A stretch of 64,000 nucleotides of DNA from Edaphochlamys debaryana (GCA_016858145.1 JAEHOE010000009.1:868001-932000); one strand, 5' to 3'; positions 11,047-25,000 are shown, counted from the stretch's first letter. A program made the numbers and translations. Notes: generated by a model not told the origin, from the sequence alone.

Positions 11047-14000
11047 CTAAACGCATTCGCCCTCGGAAACCACCTTCCGGTTGCTGCACTCCGCCAGGCA
11101 GGACGTGCCGTACGTGATGCCGTCATCGCCACACACGGGCTTGAGGGGCAGCTCGGCGCAGGCCTTGCAGCTCTCTGCGCCGAGCTTGCCCTTGGGGCAT
11201 GGCCCCCGGGTCCAGGAGACGCCCGTGCAGGTTGCGAAGCACTGCGCGGTGGGTGGGGAAGTAAAGAGTACGCGCGTGAGCGGTTTGAGGAATAGAGGAA
11301 GACATGGCGGGCAGCCCCATCAGACAGCCATATATCCCCGTCAGGAAGGCCCCGACCTCGTGGTTGAAAGACAAGGTTGACCATGGGGGTTATGACCCAG
11401 GTCTCACCTCGTTTCGGTACTCCTCTCCGTTGTTTCCGCACACGGGGTCCAGCTGAGTCATGCATCGCACGGTCCAGCAGCCCTCTGCGGGGCGGAGCAA
11501 CAAGGAGGGACGCGGGCGGAGATGAAGAGAACGCCGAGGCCAGGCGGCGGCCCAATTCCGGTCTGGTGAGCTTCAGTGACGAACGAAGGGCGATAGTACG
11601 ACCGGGCGGCTACGGCGTACTAGGAAAGCTCAAGGCATTTACTCCAGAAACGCTTACTCGGGTCAGCGCATTTGCCCTCGTAGCGGGTCGTGGTTTTGGC
11701 GCACTCGGCCTGGCAGGCGTTGTCGTACGTCTGACGGGATGTACGACAGGCCGGGACAGTAAGGGGACAAGAGGTCAGGGGGGAGGTTGCTCTGACAGCA
11801 CAGTCGCAGGCAAACACATGGCAGAGGAGGCGGGCGTGGGAGGAGCACCTCCCCGCCAGTCACCGCCAGTACCTTGCTAGACATCACGAGCCCAAGGCTG
11901 CTCCACTTAAGATCAAGGACATGAGCATGCGCAACGTCGCCGTACTAGCCGTACCGCCTGCCGTACAACACACCTTGCCGTCAAAACCGCAGACGGGGGC
12001 GCGGACGAGGTCGCACACGCAGCGGCGGGCGGGGCACGTGCCGTTCGACACGATGGTGACCCCCGTGCATTCGGCCATGCATCGGTTGCCGTACGTCTGG
12101 GTGGCGGGCCGGGTAGGGGGCGGGGAGGAGGATGACGTTGCGGTGGCACAGGGGCACACACAGCGGAAGGGCCATTCGTCAGGGCTGCAGCCGCCCGGCT
12201 AGATACGGCAGGTTACCAGCACTCCCGCCTCACTCACCTCTCCGTTGGCGCCGCACACGGGCCGCCAGTCCATGGTGCACACCTTGCCCTTGCAGCCCTC
12301 TGCAGTAGCAGAAGACGTGGCGCCAGGGGGGATTAGATGGGGAGGCGTGCATTCCTAAGCCCTCTTCGCCTGGCCTTCTAGGGTTGTGACTTTTGCTGGA
12401 CGGTTCGGTTTAGGTGGCGGACTCAGTGTGTGACTCTCCTCTGTGGGGCCGGCAGCTCGTCTGCCCGCTGGCCGCAACCCTGCAACGCGTCATTCCTAAG
12501 CCCCCGCGCACCTGCCCTTACCTGCTGCCATGCCACCCCGCAACCACTTCATTCAGTGACGTGGGGACACACCTGGCCTCCGCCTACGCCTGGCCTGTGT
12601 GCTTGCCTGGACCCTTACCCCTGCTCCCCGCAGCCAGCCTAAAGCCAGCCCAAAATGTGTTTGCCTGCCTGGGGTGCAGCCCTAGGGATATCCCTCGACG
12701 CCGCACCTGGGTCCGCGCACTGGCCCGGGTAGGCGACGGTGACGCCCGTGCAGTTGGCCGCGCAGGCATTGCCGTAGGTCTGCGAGGCGCAGAACGCGCG
12801 CGGGGCAGGAGAGAAGGCATGCCAAGTTAGGATGCGATATTTACAATAGGAACCAGCTCCGAGCCGAGGCTGAGAGAGGTTAGGCCCCAGGGCGAAGACT
12901 ACGTCTGTCTGATGAGCTGTAAGAGTTCAAGCGAAGCCGGGGCGCGGCACGAACCCCAGGCAGCATGCATGAGCCCTTGGTAGAGCGTGCAGCACACAGA
13001 CTGCCCCTCCTCATCACGACTCGCCTTTCCGTCGTTTCCGCAAACGGGTGTGTAGTCCAAGGTACAGGCGATGTCCTTGCAGCCCGCTGCAAACAGAGAT
13101 AGAGGAGCAGCGCGTTCGTGGCTTGGGATTGCGGAGTACTAAGCTTGATCCCCCGTGCAACTCGTTCCCACGCACGCTGCTAGCGACGTCGTTTCAGACG
13201 GGCAGCCCGCGCCCCGCCCTCGAGCTGCCCACCTGGGTCTGCGCACTTGCCCTCGTAGGCAATGGTCACTCCCGTGCACTTGGCGTTACACAGGTTGGGG
13301 TAGGTCTGTGGGTGTGGGGCCGGGGCAAGCGAGGCGGAGGATTGACCGACCCGCTCGAGAGACAGAGGGCTAGCAGGAGCGAGAGAGTTAAAGAGCCGTG
13401 CTCACGAACAAAGCGCAAGGTAACGCCAGACTGAGAGCGAGGTCGGCTCACAAGAGGGGCGAGCAGGGAGTTAGCAGCTAATTGCGTGGAGCCCCAGACG
13501 CCAGAGCCCCACCTCCGGTGCTTCAATTGCATGCGGCCCTGATCCCTGCTAGCAATGCTGCCCAGCCACTTGCCTTGCGATCATTGCCGCAGACGGGCTT
13601 CCATTCATCGCTGCACGTCACGGCGGCGCAGCCCGCTGGAAGGGGCGAGGGCAGCAGAGGGCAGGGACCGGAGAGTGCGTGAGCGGACATGGGCCCCAGA
13701 GACGAGAAGCACCCAACCCAGCGGGTCCGGTGTTGCATGCTTGTCTGTATCTTCCTGTCAAAACCCAACCCAGGCCCGTGTCTGCCCTTGCAGCCCTCAC
13801 CTGGGTCTGCGCACTTGCCCGCGTAGTCGACCTCCACCTTGGCACAGCGGGCCAGGCACGGGTTGGCGTAGCTCTGTGGCAGTGAGCGAGGTTTGTGAAC
13901 AAATTGAGGACACGTGGGCTTGACAAGATTGTGCTGTTACGTGCGCCGCATGGCGGCTTGTTTGGCCCCAGCACGCTAAGGGCAACGCAGAGGAAGCGGC

Positions 14001-17000
14001 CAACCTCGCGCACGGCCCTCACCTTGCCGTCCTTTCCGCACTGCCAGTTTAGCTCCTTTGTGCATGGGCAGGCCGCGGGGGAGGGCGAAGGCTTGGGCGA
14101 GGGCGACGGCTTGGGAGAGGGCGACCGCTTGGGAGAGGGCGACTTCGTTATGGGCGGAGGCCGGGGAGGGCGCGAGGCCCTGGGCGGAGGCGCGGGGCAC
14201 GCGCTCTCTGACACAATGGTCACGCCCGTGCATGCCGCCAAACATAGGTTGCCGTACGTCTGGGGATTGGAGCGGGAGAGGGGGGCGGAGGATGGATCTG
14301 GGATGGCAAATAAGGACGCGGCACGAGCGCCTTGCTAGCGGCTGTATCCGTACACGGTACTCCCGCCCCATCCCACCCACCACTCCGTTGGCTCCGCACA
14401 CGGGTTTGTACTGCATCGTGCAAACCTTGCCGATGCAGCCCTCTGCAGTGGGAGAAGGCGCGGCGAGGTTCGTTTTAGACACGCTTATCGCTCGGGCAAG
14501 ATCGACCGGGGACCTTGCACCTCAATCTGCAAGCGCGTGCTAGTCTCGCGCCTAGCTCTTGTTGGGCCATCCCCACGCACGGTGCAGACCAGCCACAGGG
14601 CAAGCGAACAAACGAATAAGTCCCAGGGTGTGACAAAAATCCCGATGTGAATGTGTTTGCCACAGCGCGCGGGAACCGGCCGCCCACCGCCACCCGAACG
14701 CGGGTGCCGCCTAGACCCGTGAGAAGCTGAGAACCCAAACCTACTCGGGTCAGCGCACTGCCCATCGTAAGCGATCGTTACGCCCGTGCACTCGGCCATG
14801 CACAGATTGCTGTACGTCTGGGGGGAGGAGGGCCGTGGAGGGACGGGGAGGACCGGGAGTCATCAGTTGTGCCCCACCAGGCGAAAGGACCTGGCGCCGA
14901 AACGCGGTACGGCACTGCGAAGGCCCCGCACGCCATGGTCCCGTACAATCTGACTCTGACCAACATTCTGACCAACTAGCGAAGGTTGCCTAGAAGATCA
15001 AGACAAAACCCTGCCGTGGTACGGCACGCACCACTTTGTTGGCTCCGCACACGGGACGCCAGTCCATGGTGCAGACCTTGCCCTCACAGCCCTCTGCAGA
15101 CGGAGCAGTGCGCCGTATCCAGCCATCAAACGGATGCAGGGGAAGGCAAAAGCTAGGCCTTGGCCCTCACATGAACGTTGACCGTTGGCCGTGACACCCA
15201 ACGAGGCGCGCCCAATGCTTCGTTCCAACTACCATAGCCACGGTGCCAGGCCCGAACACCCAATCGCCACTCCAAGCCCCCGTCCGACTCTGCAAACAAA
15301 GCAAGAGCGCCCCAACGAGCTTCTTCTAATCGCTCCCTGCCCAAATCCGTGGGGTGGAGTCGAGCCATGGCGTCAACTCACTTGGGTCGGCGCAGTTGCC
15401 CGGGTACGCAATGCCGGTCCCCGAGCAGCGAGCCATGCAGCCATTGGCGTAAGTCTGCAGGACGTCACATTCAAGCATGCAAGGGGGGCTCAGAGGTTGG
15501 CCCGAGGATGACCGCAGACGCATGGCACGATACAGTACGACATGCTACGGTGGTCAATCCAGCGCAAACCCGTCCGCGAAGCAGTCAAGTCCACCACAGC
15601 CCCCAGGGAGGGACGGGCGGTAACAGGCAGGGCAATTTGGTGTTTGGTCACGGACGCTAGCTTGTGTTTACTGGCGCCGCAAACGTCAACCCCGATGAGG
15701 TCCCGCACACGCCAGTCCAGCACCGTCATCACAGCTGCTGGCTTCAGTCCCTCCGTCTCCCACCTTTCCGTCCTTTCCGCAGACAGGCGCCTTGATGCGG
15801 CTGCAGCGGCACGGCGCCGGAGAGGGCGAGGGCGAAGGGGATTTTGTCGACTGGCACGTGCCGTTCGACACGATGGTAACGCCCGTGCACTCGGCGAAAC
15901 AGCGGTTTGAGTAGGTCTGGGGGGAGGGACCGGGGCGAAGGATGGAGGTTGGGGCTGGGATGACGCATGGCCACAGCGGCAGCAAGTCGACCGCACGCAG
16001 GATTGCGGCTCACCACTCCGTTGGCTCCGCACACGGGTCGGTACAGCTCGTAACAAAATTTGCCCTTGCAGCCCTCTGCGTTGAGTGGCGAGGAAAATGG
16101 CGGTTGGCTCAAGGCACGGGTAGGTGCGCTTTCAGCGCAAGCTCGAGGGAGGGTGAGCGGGTAAAGGCCTTCGGGTGAAGGAGCACCAACCTCCCCGGTC
16201 CGCGATAGCCCGTCTAGCGTGTTGGCGCCAGTAGCCAGTTTCCTTTGTTTGTATCTATCCATGTAACGACCAAAGCCAGGCCCGTATCTGCCCTTGCAGC
16301 CCTCACCTGGGTCTGCGCACTTGCCCGCGTAGTCGACCTCCACCTTGGCACAGCGGGCCAGACACGGGTTGGCGTAGTTCTGTGGCAGTGGAAATGGTGC
16401 ACGGAGGGGGGATTGAGGTAAGGTTTGAAAGCCATCGAGTGCCGTGCTACAGGACGGATCGGTTGGGGCTGGCCCCAGCAGTACCCCGGGCCGCCTTGCC
16501 TTGCCGTCCTTTCCGCACTGCCAGTTAAGCTCCTTGGTGCAGGGGCAGGCCGCGGGGGAGGGCGACGGCTTGGGGGAGGGCGACGGCTTGGGGGAGGGCG
16601 ACGGCGAGGGCGACGGGGAGCTCTTGGGCTGGCACTGGCCCGGAGAGACGATCGTGACGCCCGTGCACTCGGCCTCGCAGCGGTTAGGGTAGCTCTGGCA
16701 AGCGACAGGACCCGGCAAGAGGGAGGTGCAACAGGAGTCAAGGGCGGTTGGGGCAACAGGCAGAGGGGCGGGCTTTGAGTAAGGGGCAGAGAGACCGTGC
16801 TATGGAACGGCATTAGAACGAAGCCAGCTGCCCTTTCTACGAACTACGAACTGCACCCAGCTAGAGCGCTCTAGCGCCTCGCTCACCACTCCGTCGGCAC
16901 CGCATACCGGCCTCCACTCCGTCGTGCACACTTTGCCGATGCACGCCTCTGCATCATGGCATGTAGAGAGGGGCTCATAGGTGGGGAATCTCACTGACAA

Positions 17001-17639
17001 CTGGCATGACTGCCCTGCCACCACCTCCCTTCCCAAGGAATCGTGCTTCCACGGGGGGACCCATCCGTGACCCTGCATCCCAACAACACGAACACCCCCC
17101 GCAAGGCGCCGCAACGCACTTTTGTCAGCGCATTTGCCCTGATACGCCACTTGCACGTCACCAGCTGCGCAGGCGTTCGGGTATGTCTGTTGGGGGTGGG
17201 CGGCGCAATGGTGGGGACACACGGGTCGGACGCAACACGACACCGTAGGCCCCGGGGCCCACGGAGGCCCATCAATGCTACCAACAGGACAGAGCCTGTT
17301 CTGGCGCGCGTTGCACGCACTGGTGGCCGGGAGCTCGCCGCCGCGAACCGCTAAGAGACAGCCCGCCAGGTCACACATGGCAAACTACACCCGGATGCGC
17401 CGAGGGCGTCCTTCCTGCTCGTCTGTTGCGTAACGATACCAACCTTGCCGTCGGAGCCACACACAGGCTCGTAAACGTCCGCGCAGGCGCGCACCGTTCC
17501 CAGGAAGCCTGCAAGAGACGACGCGGTGAGTCGCCATGCACCGCGCCGTGCGTAATGTTCCATCCTACTGTCACTTACTCAGGATAACTGCTGCTGATAA
17601 CACGGCTGTCGCCCGCAGACCTCGAGAGCTAGACATCAT
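11047..17639 (-). CDS. Secreted protein with 14 Kazal-type inhibitor repeats
   Basis: Exons: 17639-17579, 17508-17444, 17186-17120, 16948-16887, 16694-16500, 16379-16307, 16075-16014, 15916-15764, 15454-15382, 15093-15032, 14817-14745, 14442-14381, 14259-14023, 13873-13801, 13635-13574, 13305-13233, 13086-13025, 12779-12707, 12299-12238, 12096-11974, 11730-11658, 11484-11408, 11241-11047 (TAG). All phases agree, giving 705 residues. MMSSSRGLRATAVLSAAVIL is a signal peptide whose first intron has a perfect GTAAGT donor. Each repeat has a PVCG-D/N-G core then TY-N-C...C...G-C, the Kazal signature. A phase-0 intron falls just before TY and a phase-1 intron between repeats, so 62-nt and 73-nt exons alternate. 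Residues at the expected reactive site include Leu, Met, Thr, Arg, Glu and Asp, suggesting varied protease targets. Two repeats carry SPSPKP linkers. There is no membrane tail, so it is predicted to be fully secreted. Three introns have GC donors. Inhibition of the neighbouring subtilase is only an inference. Confidence 0.93.
13801..14090 (-). repeat. Internal duplicate of Kazal exons (matches 16307-16570)
   Basis: The exon encoding AACPCTKELNWQCGKDGK and the following 73-nt exon (YANPCLARCAKVEV...) occur twice in this gene, at 16570-16307 and 14090-13801. The 73-nt exons are almost base-identical, including flanking intron bases, which indicates a recent internal duplication or conversion. 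Confidence 0.88.
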
Positions 17640-19031
17640 TCTCGGTTCAGTTTCAACGCGCCTCATGCTAAGGTGTGTTCTACGCTGCTCTCTTGAGATG
17701 TTAGCTAGCGAACTTTAGCAGTGCACTGCTAGGCCGACACAGCCCTGACGACTGGACGTGGACGCAATTGCAAGCGTAAGCCGAAACGGTGCAGACCGGC
17801 GCTCTGTGGTATCGAGGCTAATGCTAGTATGTGTTCCCTGAGTGTGTTGGAGATAACGTGTTATGGCGTACGTCATGGGAAGCTTCCCCAGTCCAGTGTC
17901 AGGCGGTGTTCTGATGGGCGCGGATCGGACTCTCCCCTTGGCGCCGATCGGACTGTCCCTGACTGTCCCCGACTCCCTTAACCCCCTCCATGCGGCCTGC
18001 CCCATATGCTCCCCTCCTTTGCTTCAATGAAGGCGGACTACTGCGGGCACGATTCGTCACCAGGAGGCGGGCGGCACGCCCTGCGCGTGGCCTGCTTGCC
18101 TGCGAGGAAACAATGCGACAAAAACCCACAGCGTGTCAGAGGAGCGCTGAGGCGTGTTCAAGAGGAGCTGGGGGGCGCGCGGGCGGCGTCGGGTGGCGCG
18201 GGGCTGTCAAACGGGTTCGTGTCCACGACAGCCCACGCGAGGGTGTGTCGACCCCGGTGGTTGAGGCGATGCGACTGCTCCGTGCAACTCCTGAAGTGAG
18301 ACATCAACGGCAAGCGAGAGCCCTTATCCCGCAGCTGTGCTTTGCTCGGGACCACCGGCAAATTCCGGCATTCGTCAGGACGACTTAGCTAGCACTATAG
18401 CTTAGGATTCCGAATAACAAGCTCATAGCACATAGACTGCAACTATCGTTGAGCGCAGCACCGGCGTCACGGTTGCCCGCGCCTGGATCCATTCGCTCTG
18501 CGACTAGGAGGGCGCAGCCGCGCCGGCGCGAGTCGCAAACATGCCGCGCACATATGCAGAGGTGCGCGACGGCGGAGCCTGGGCCCGGCGTGCCGCCCCT
18601 GGGGCCAAGGGGCCTGGGCCTTTGGTGCGCGGTGCCAGGGCTGTGCTGCCCTAGGTGTCAGTCGCCTGCAGCTCGTGGGCTTGCAGTGCGATTTAAGGGA
18701 GGACAGGCCCGGGGGCAGGGCGTAGGTTGCGGGGCGCTGCGGGGTGGGGGTGGGGGATACGGCGAGGAGGGGCGGTGACTAACGGCCTCAGCCTCACCGA
18801 GCGGCGCCGTGCTATCCTCGGGGGACCCCGGCAGCGAGGCGAGCGGTTGGAGGGGGGGGGGGTGAACTGGGAGAAAGGTCTGCTTCCGGTTCCCGGCTTC
18901 CAATCCCCGTCCCTCTTCATAGCACAGCAGGCCTCGCCCTCCCAACCCGAACCCCCAACCCCAAGTCCCCAACCCCTCACCCCCTATCCCACTCCTCCCC
19001 CCACATGCGCCGCCCCGCCCCCGTACAGGAG
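17640..19031. other. Divergent intergenic region between the 14-Kazal gene and rtcB
   Basis: This holds the promoters of two divergently transcribed genes. A long pyrimidine-rich tract ends in CCGTACAG at about 19029, two bases before the rtcB ATG. That looks like a splice acceptor, so a 5' UTR exon of rtcB probably lies somewhere in 18400-18800. No conserved coding segment could be identified in the rest. Confidence 0.6.
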
Positions 19032-22000
19032 ATGTCGTACATACGGCAGCTGAGCCCCGTGTCGTACGAGGTCGCGCCGGGGTTCGTACCGGGCATGCGC
19101 GTGCCGGGCACCTTTTATGTCAACGACTCGCTCAAGGGACTGCTCTTCGAGGAGCTGCAGGCTGCGGTGCAAAGAGGCGACGTGAGTTCTTGCTAGCTAG
19201 CAGCTGCTGCTAGAGGCTGCTAGCAGCTGTCAGCTTTGTTATCATGGAGACTTAGTTATCAGGCGGATTGCGAACGGGAGGCTGCTGTTCGAGGAATTGC
19301 AGGCGGCGGTGCACCGGGTGACGTGGGTGGGACCGCTGGCTAGCAGGGGGCGTGGCCAGGGCTTGTGAAGGGGAGGCCCATCGGCCCACCCCCGGCCTAG
19401 CCCCCTGCCCCCTCCTCTTTCCATCATCCCGCCTCCCCCGCCTCCCCCCTGCAGCACGGCGGCTTCCTGCCGGCGGTCAAGCAGCTAGCCAACGTGGCGG
19501 CCCTGCCCGGCATCGTCAAGGTGGGGAGGATGAAGGGCGGGGTGGGGAGTGTTGACGTGGGAGCGAAGGGTTTGGGCGGCCCTGCCCGGCATTGTCAAGG
19601 TGAGTGGTGCTGGGGGACGAGACGACGGGTGGCATTTATGTTGGCAATCTTAACGTTGTCTTGATGTTGTCTCTGTGTTTGTGGGGTGACGAGCAGGGGG
19701 GGTACAGGGGGCATAGGGCGTAGAGTACAGGGCCCGCGACCTTGGGCAGTGGCCACCGGACATCAGGGTGGGGCGTGGGGAGGCCCGGGCAGGGTAGTGG
19801 CAGGGCAGTGGCCAGATTGGCGCGTGACGCTGCGTGCCTGGAGAAGGCTGCTGAGATCCATCTGATCTGCATTCAAGCACGTCTAACTCGCCCTCTCTCG
19901 ATCCCCGTTGTGCGCCGTCCTCGACCCCAGTGTTCCATCGCCCTTCCCGACGTACACTCCGGCTACGGCTTCGCGAGTGAGTCGCTTATTGGGGCCCCCG
20001 CATCTGATGTGGCTTTCGCATGGGTTGGGCTCCGGTGCAGGGTGTGAGGGCCGGGGGGGCGGGGGAGGATCAGGTGGTGTGTGTCGGGGAGGGTGGGAGG
20101 TGTGGAAGCCACAATGCCCTGGTCGCCACGTGCCCGACTGCATGCATGCGTGCGACTCGGGTGCAGGGCAGGTGGCGGTGGTGGGGGTGACGAGGTGTTG
20201 GTGTGTCTGGGAGGGTTCAAGGCCTGCCGTCTCAGCGTATTTCCGCCTCATGCCTTGCGTGGCCCCCTCTTCTGCCCCAGTCGGCAACGTGGCGGCATTT
20301 GACATGGACAACCCCGAGGTGTGTGCGGGGGGGGGGCGGGGGGGGGGGCATGGGAAGTGGCACATGGCGGTCGGGCGCAGGGGCCTGTTGGTGGTAGAAA
20401 TGCGTGGAAATTGAGGTGGGATAAGGGGGTTGCGGGGGATTTGCAGACATGGACAATCCCGAGGTGGGGGGGCGGGGTGGGGGGCAGGCCGGGCGCATGG
20501 GAGGCGGCTCGGGAGAAGGCCGGGCAGGGAGGAGGGGTATGGGGAAAGGGGCCTGACAGGATTGTATGCTCGAAGAAGACAATCCCGAGGTGGGGGGCAG
20601 GGGCATGGGAAGAAGGGCAGGGGAGGCGGCTCAGTCGAGCTGGGGGGGAGGGGGTGCGGTGGCCGGTCCTGGGGCCCGAACGGGTGAGTGTTAGAAGGAG
20701 CGCGGCCTCTAGGCAGAGCGGTGGAACTGCGGAGTTCGATAGCCTGGTGTGCCCTGACGCGTTGCTCCCCTTCTCTGCCCCTTGGGCGATGGTGTGTGGG
20801 CCCACGCAGGCGGTGGTGTCCCCTGGCGGCGTGGGCTTTGGTGAGCGCTCGGGCGGTCCCCGGGGGGATGAGACCGCGGGGTGTGCTCACTCGCGCTGCA
20901 TAGGGTGAGGGGGGTCCACGCTGCAACAAGCCCCTTTGTCTCCGCACTTCAAATCCTTACGTGGTAAAACGTTCTGATATGAAGCTATGTGGGGGGTGGA
21001 GGGCTTCCGGTCAGGGAACCTCAGGCGATGCGTTCCCCTCACCCCCCAGACATCAACTGCGGCGTGCGGCTGCTCCGCACCAACCTGACGGAGGCTGACG
21101 TGGCGCCCCACCGGGAGCAGCTGGCGCAGTCCCTGTTCGATCACATCCCCGTGGGGGTGGGGTCGCAGGTAAGGGGGGAGCCCCTGTGCGGTTGGGGGGA
21201 GTTGGTGGACGGCATGGGGCGGTCGTCGGGTTGGGAAGGGCTCGTGGGGGTGGGGTCGCCGGTAAGGGGGGGGCAGGGGCCCGAGGGGGCGACTTCTGGT
21301 ACTGGTGCCGGTACCGTGAAGAAGGGAGAGACGTGGCGGCAGCCTGCCTAGGGAGGGTTGGCGGATGGCAGGAGTGGCGTGGGGGTGGGGTCGCAGGTGC
21401 GGACTCCCCCCCCCCTTGTGTGGTTTGGGGGAGTCACGGGGCAGGAGGCCTAGGGTGCTGGGAGTTGGCAGGAGCAGAGTGGGCGGTGGATCACATTTCG
21501 CGGGCGTCGTCTGTGATGAGGGAAGGGCGGATGGGGGAGGCGGGGGGCCCGGGGTGGTTTGGGGGGGGGGCAAGCAGGGGTAGGAGCAGCGTGCGCGTGG
21601 GTGTCATCTGCGGTGTGGGAAGGGCGGTCCTCTGATGGACACTGGTCCTTTTTGTCGGCTTTGCTCCCCACGCGCAGGGAATCATCCCCACCACCGCAAA
21701 GGATATGGAGGTGGGTGGGTGGGCGCTGGGCGGCCGGTGGAGGGGTTGGACGGGTGAGACAGGGCATGGAATCCCTGGGCCTGCAACCACCCCCAGCCCA
21801 ACCCCGGACACAAATCCCCCTCCCGTGTCTCTCCCCTCCACCCTAAAAGGCCGCCCTTGAGCTGGGCACTCACCCCTTGCCTCCAACGGTCTCTCTTGCC
21901 TCCGACGATCTCCCTTGCCTCCCCCCCCTTCCCCCTGCCCTGTGCTGTCACCCCTCAACCCCCCCCCCCCAGGCCGCCCTGGAGCTGGGCATGGACTGGT

Positions 22001-25000
22001 CCCTGCGCGAGGGCTACGCCTGGGCGGAGGATAAGGAGCACTGCGAAGAGTACGGCCGCATGCTCAGCGCAGGTACGGCGTACGGGTACGGCGTGCGGGT
22101 ACGGCGTACGGGTACGGCGTACGGGTACGGCAATTCCAGTGGGGAACGCCGCCAGGTCCCGAGCGGTCTTGCTCTGATCTTGGGGTTTCAGCCGTGTTGG
22201 TTCCTAGCCTCCCCCCCCCCGCCCCCCCAGACCCCCGCTACGTGAGCGCCCCCCGCCTCCTCCCTGTCCTCGTCGTCCGCCTTTTCCCCGTCCATCTATC
22301 ACCCATTACCCTTCATTCGCCCAACCTCCCCCCGCCCTCCCCGCCCCCCCAGACCCCCGCTACGTGAGCGCCCGGGCCAAGAAGCGGGGGCTGCCCCAGA
22401 TGGGCACCCTGGGGGCGGGCAACCACTACGCCGAGGTGCAGGTGTGTGTGTGGGGGGGGGTTCCTGGACAGGCGCCAAGTTGGTAAACCTTATGTTCATG
22501 AACGAAGAGTACAGTCGGGGATAGGGGCACGGAGGGGACATGTCAAGGTGAGAGGTGGGGGGCGGGCAACCACTGCGCAGAGGTGCAGGTGTGAGCGGGA
22601 GGAGGGGGCGAGGGGTGGATGGAAGCGTAGGGGGTGGAACTTGCGGATTCAGAAGGGAGCCAACTGGGTACCGCCCTGGGAAGCGGGGAGCAGGCCAGCG
22701 TCTCGATCCGCGGCGCCGCGGTTGCCGCCAACCGTTAACCGTTCTAAAGGTCAACCGTCAACCCTAACCGCCAGGTGGTTGACGAGGTGTTCGACGAGGT
22801 GGCGGCGCGGCGAATGGGGATCGACCAAGTCGGGCAGGCGAGAGAGGGCGAGAGGGGGGAAAGGGGGGGGGGAGAGGGGGCGAGAGGGGGGGGAAGGGGG
22901 GGAGGAGAAGGGATGGGTGCCGCGGACGAGGTGGCGCCACCAGACGCGTCGCGCCGGGTGGGTTCGGGGACGGGGGGCAGGGACGAGGGGCGGGGACGAG
23001 CCTTCAGGCGGTGCGAATGGTGGGGCGATCCTCACACCGCCCTGCCCAACGTCCCACACTGCCCCCCCCCCCCCACACACACACACACACACACACAGGT
23101 GGTGGTGATGATTCACTCGGGCAGCCGCGGCCTCGGACACCAGGTGGGGTGGGGTGGGGTGGGGGGCTGGGGGCATCGGCTTGGGACATTGGCGGGCCTC
23201 GTGGTGAGCGTATTCCCCGAAACGGCTCACCTCGCCCGTGCCCGCTCGCATGTCGCCGTCGGCGTAAAACCCAACTGCTTTCGTCTTGCCACCCCATGCC
23301 AATCCCCTAACACGCAGCCCTTTGCCCTAACCCTTACCCTTACCCCAACCCTCACTCTTCCTCAGGTGGCGACGGACGCTTTGGTCGCGATGGAGCGGGC
23401 AATGGCGAGGGACGGCATCGTAACCAACGACAGGTGGGGCGGATGCGTCGGTGATCGATGGTCCTGGCTAGGTGGGTTTCCCAAGGTGAAGGTTTTGGGC
23501 GAAACGTCGGTGCTGCGAATGGGCATCTCTGCGTGTCTGTGCCAGGTCCGCATGTCTACGAGGCGTATCCCCTCCCTGCCCACCCACCCTCTGCACGCCG
23601 CTGGCGTGCGGCCACACCCGCTCAAGCTCCTTTCCGGCCCACCTCACCACACCTCCTGCTTTCAGGCCACCCAGTAAGCCCCTTTCGCCCTTGCCCCCCT
23701 GCCACCCCCCCCTCCTCCTCCCCTCACAGGCAGCTGGCCTGCGCCCGCATTCAGTCCGAGGAGGGCCAGGCCTACCTCAAGGCAATGGCATGCGCCGCCA
23801 ACTACGCATGGGTCAACCGCAGCAGCATGACGTTCCTGGCGCGGCAGGTGGGGGGGGAGCTCCCTGAGGAAGGGGGAGGAAGTGATCTTTGACACTGGAA
23901 ACTGGAGAGCCCGAAAGGCATGGCGGCAGCCAGCGAGCCCGATGCGCACCGAGGTCCAGACGGTGTGGTAGGAAACGAGACGGTGTGTGTGTGTGTGTGA
24001 TTAGGAGCACTGCGAGGCTGGCGACTCCGCGTACGGTAGGGGGCGAGGAGGGCAACCGTAGCCGCATGACGTTCCTGGCGCGACAGGTTGGGTTGGGTGG
24101 GCTCCTTAGGTGGCGCCTCAAAAGTAAGGGGGGAGCGGGGCTGGTCAAGAGGATAAGGGCGAGGGAGGACGCAGCTGACTGGGAGGATGCGTCGGGTCAA
24201 CCGCAGCAGCATGGTCTTCCTGGCGTGGCAAGGCGAGCTGGAAAGGGTCACAGAGATAATTTCACATTGACGGTATGGGATTTGGATCTGGATCTGGATC
24301 TACGCCCGTCCCCAGGCCTTCGCCAAGGTGTTCAGCTCCACGCCCGATGACCTGGACATGCACGTGGTGTACGACGTGTCGCACAACATCGCCAAGGTAC
24401 GGTACGGCACGCACACGGGTGACGTACGGCAGGGCCCTGTGGCCCTCCGCCCTCATCAGGTCCAAGGTCCGCGTTTCAATTCCGGGTCTTGCGCCCCGCT
24501 CCCATCTCGTTCCCCCCTGCCTGCCTTTTATCAAGTCCTTGACCCGCGTGACCATCTGATCCTCTGATCCGGGTCTACCCACTGGATCTTGTGTTCCCCA
24601 TCTTGTACGACACCCACCCCTCCCATGCAGGTGGAGCAGCACATGGTGGACGGCAAGCCCATGCGGCTGCTGGTGCACCGCAAGGGCTCCACGCGCGCCT
24701 TCCCGCCGCACCACCCCCTCATCCCGGCGGGTGCGCGCCCGGGCGCATGGGTGCAGGGTGGAATGGCGACGGGGAGGAATGCGGAGGGTGGTGGAGGCCG
24801 AGACCATTGGGCATCTACCCTCCATACACTTGCTGATACCGGTACCAGCATCTCATCCGCAATTCTTCCATCTCCCCCCCTGCCCCCTGGCCCCCTGCCC
24901 CCTGGCCCCCTCCCCCCTGGCCCCCTGCCCCCCCAGACTACCAGCTCATAGGGCAGCCGGTGCTCATCGGCGGCACCATGGGCACATCCTCCTACGTGCT

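Noticed and set aside
19005..19031. Upstream in-frame ATG of rtcB adding nine residues
   Set aside because: It lies inside a pyrimidine-rich tract ending in CAG that looks like an intron end, and the added residues have no counterpart in the family.
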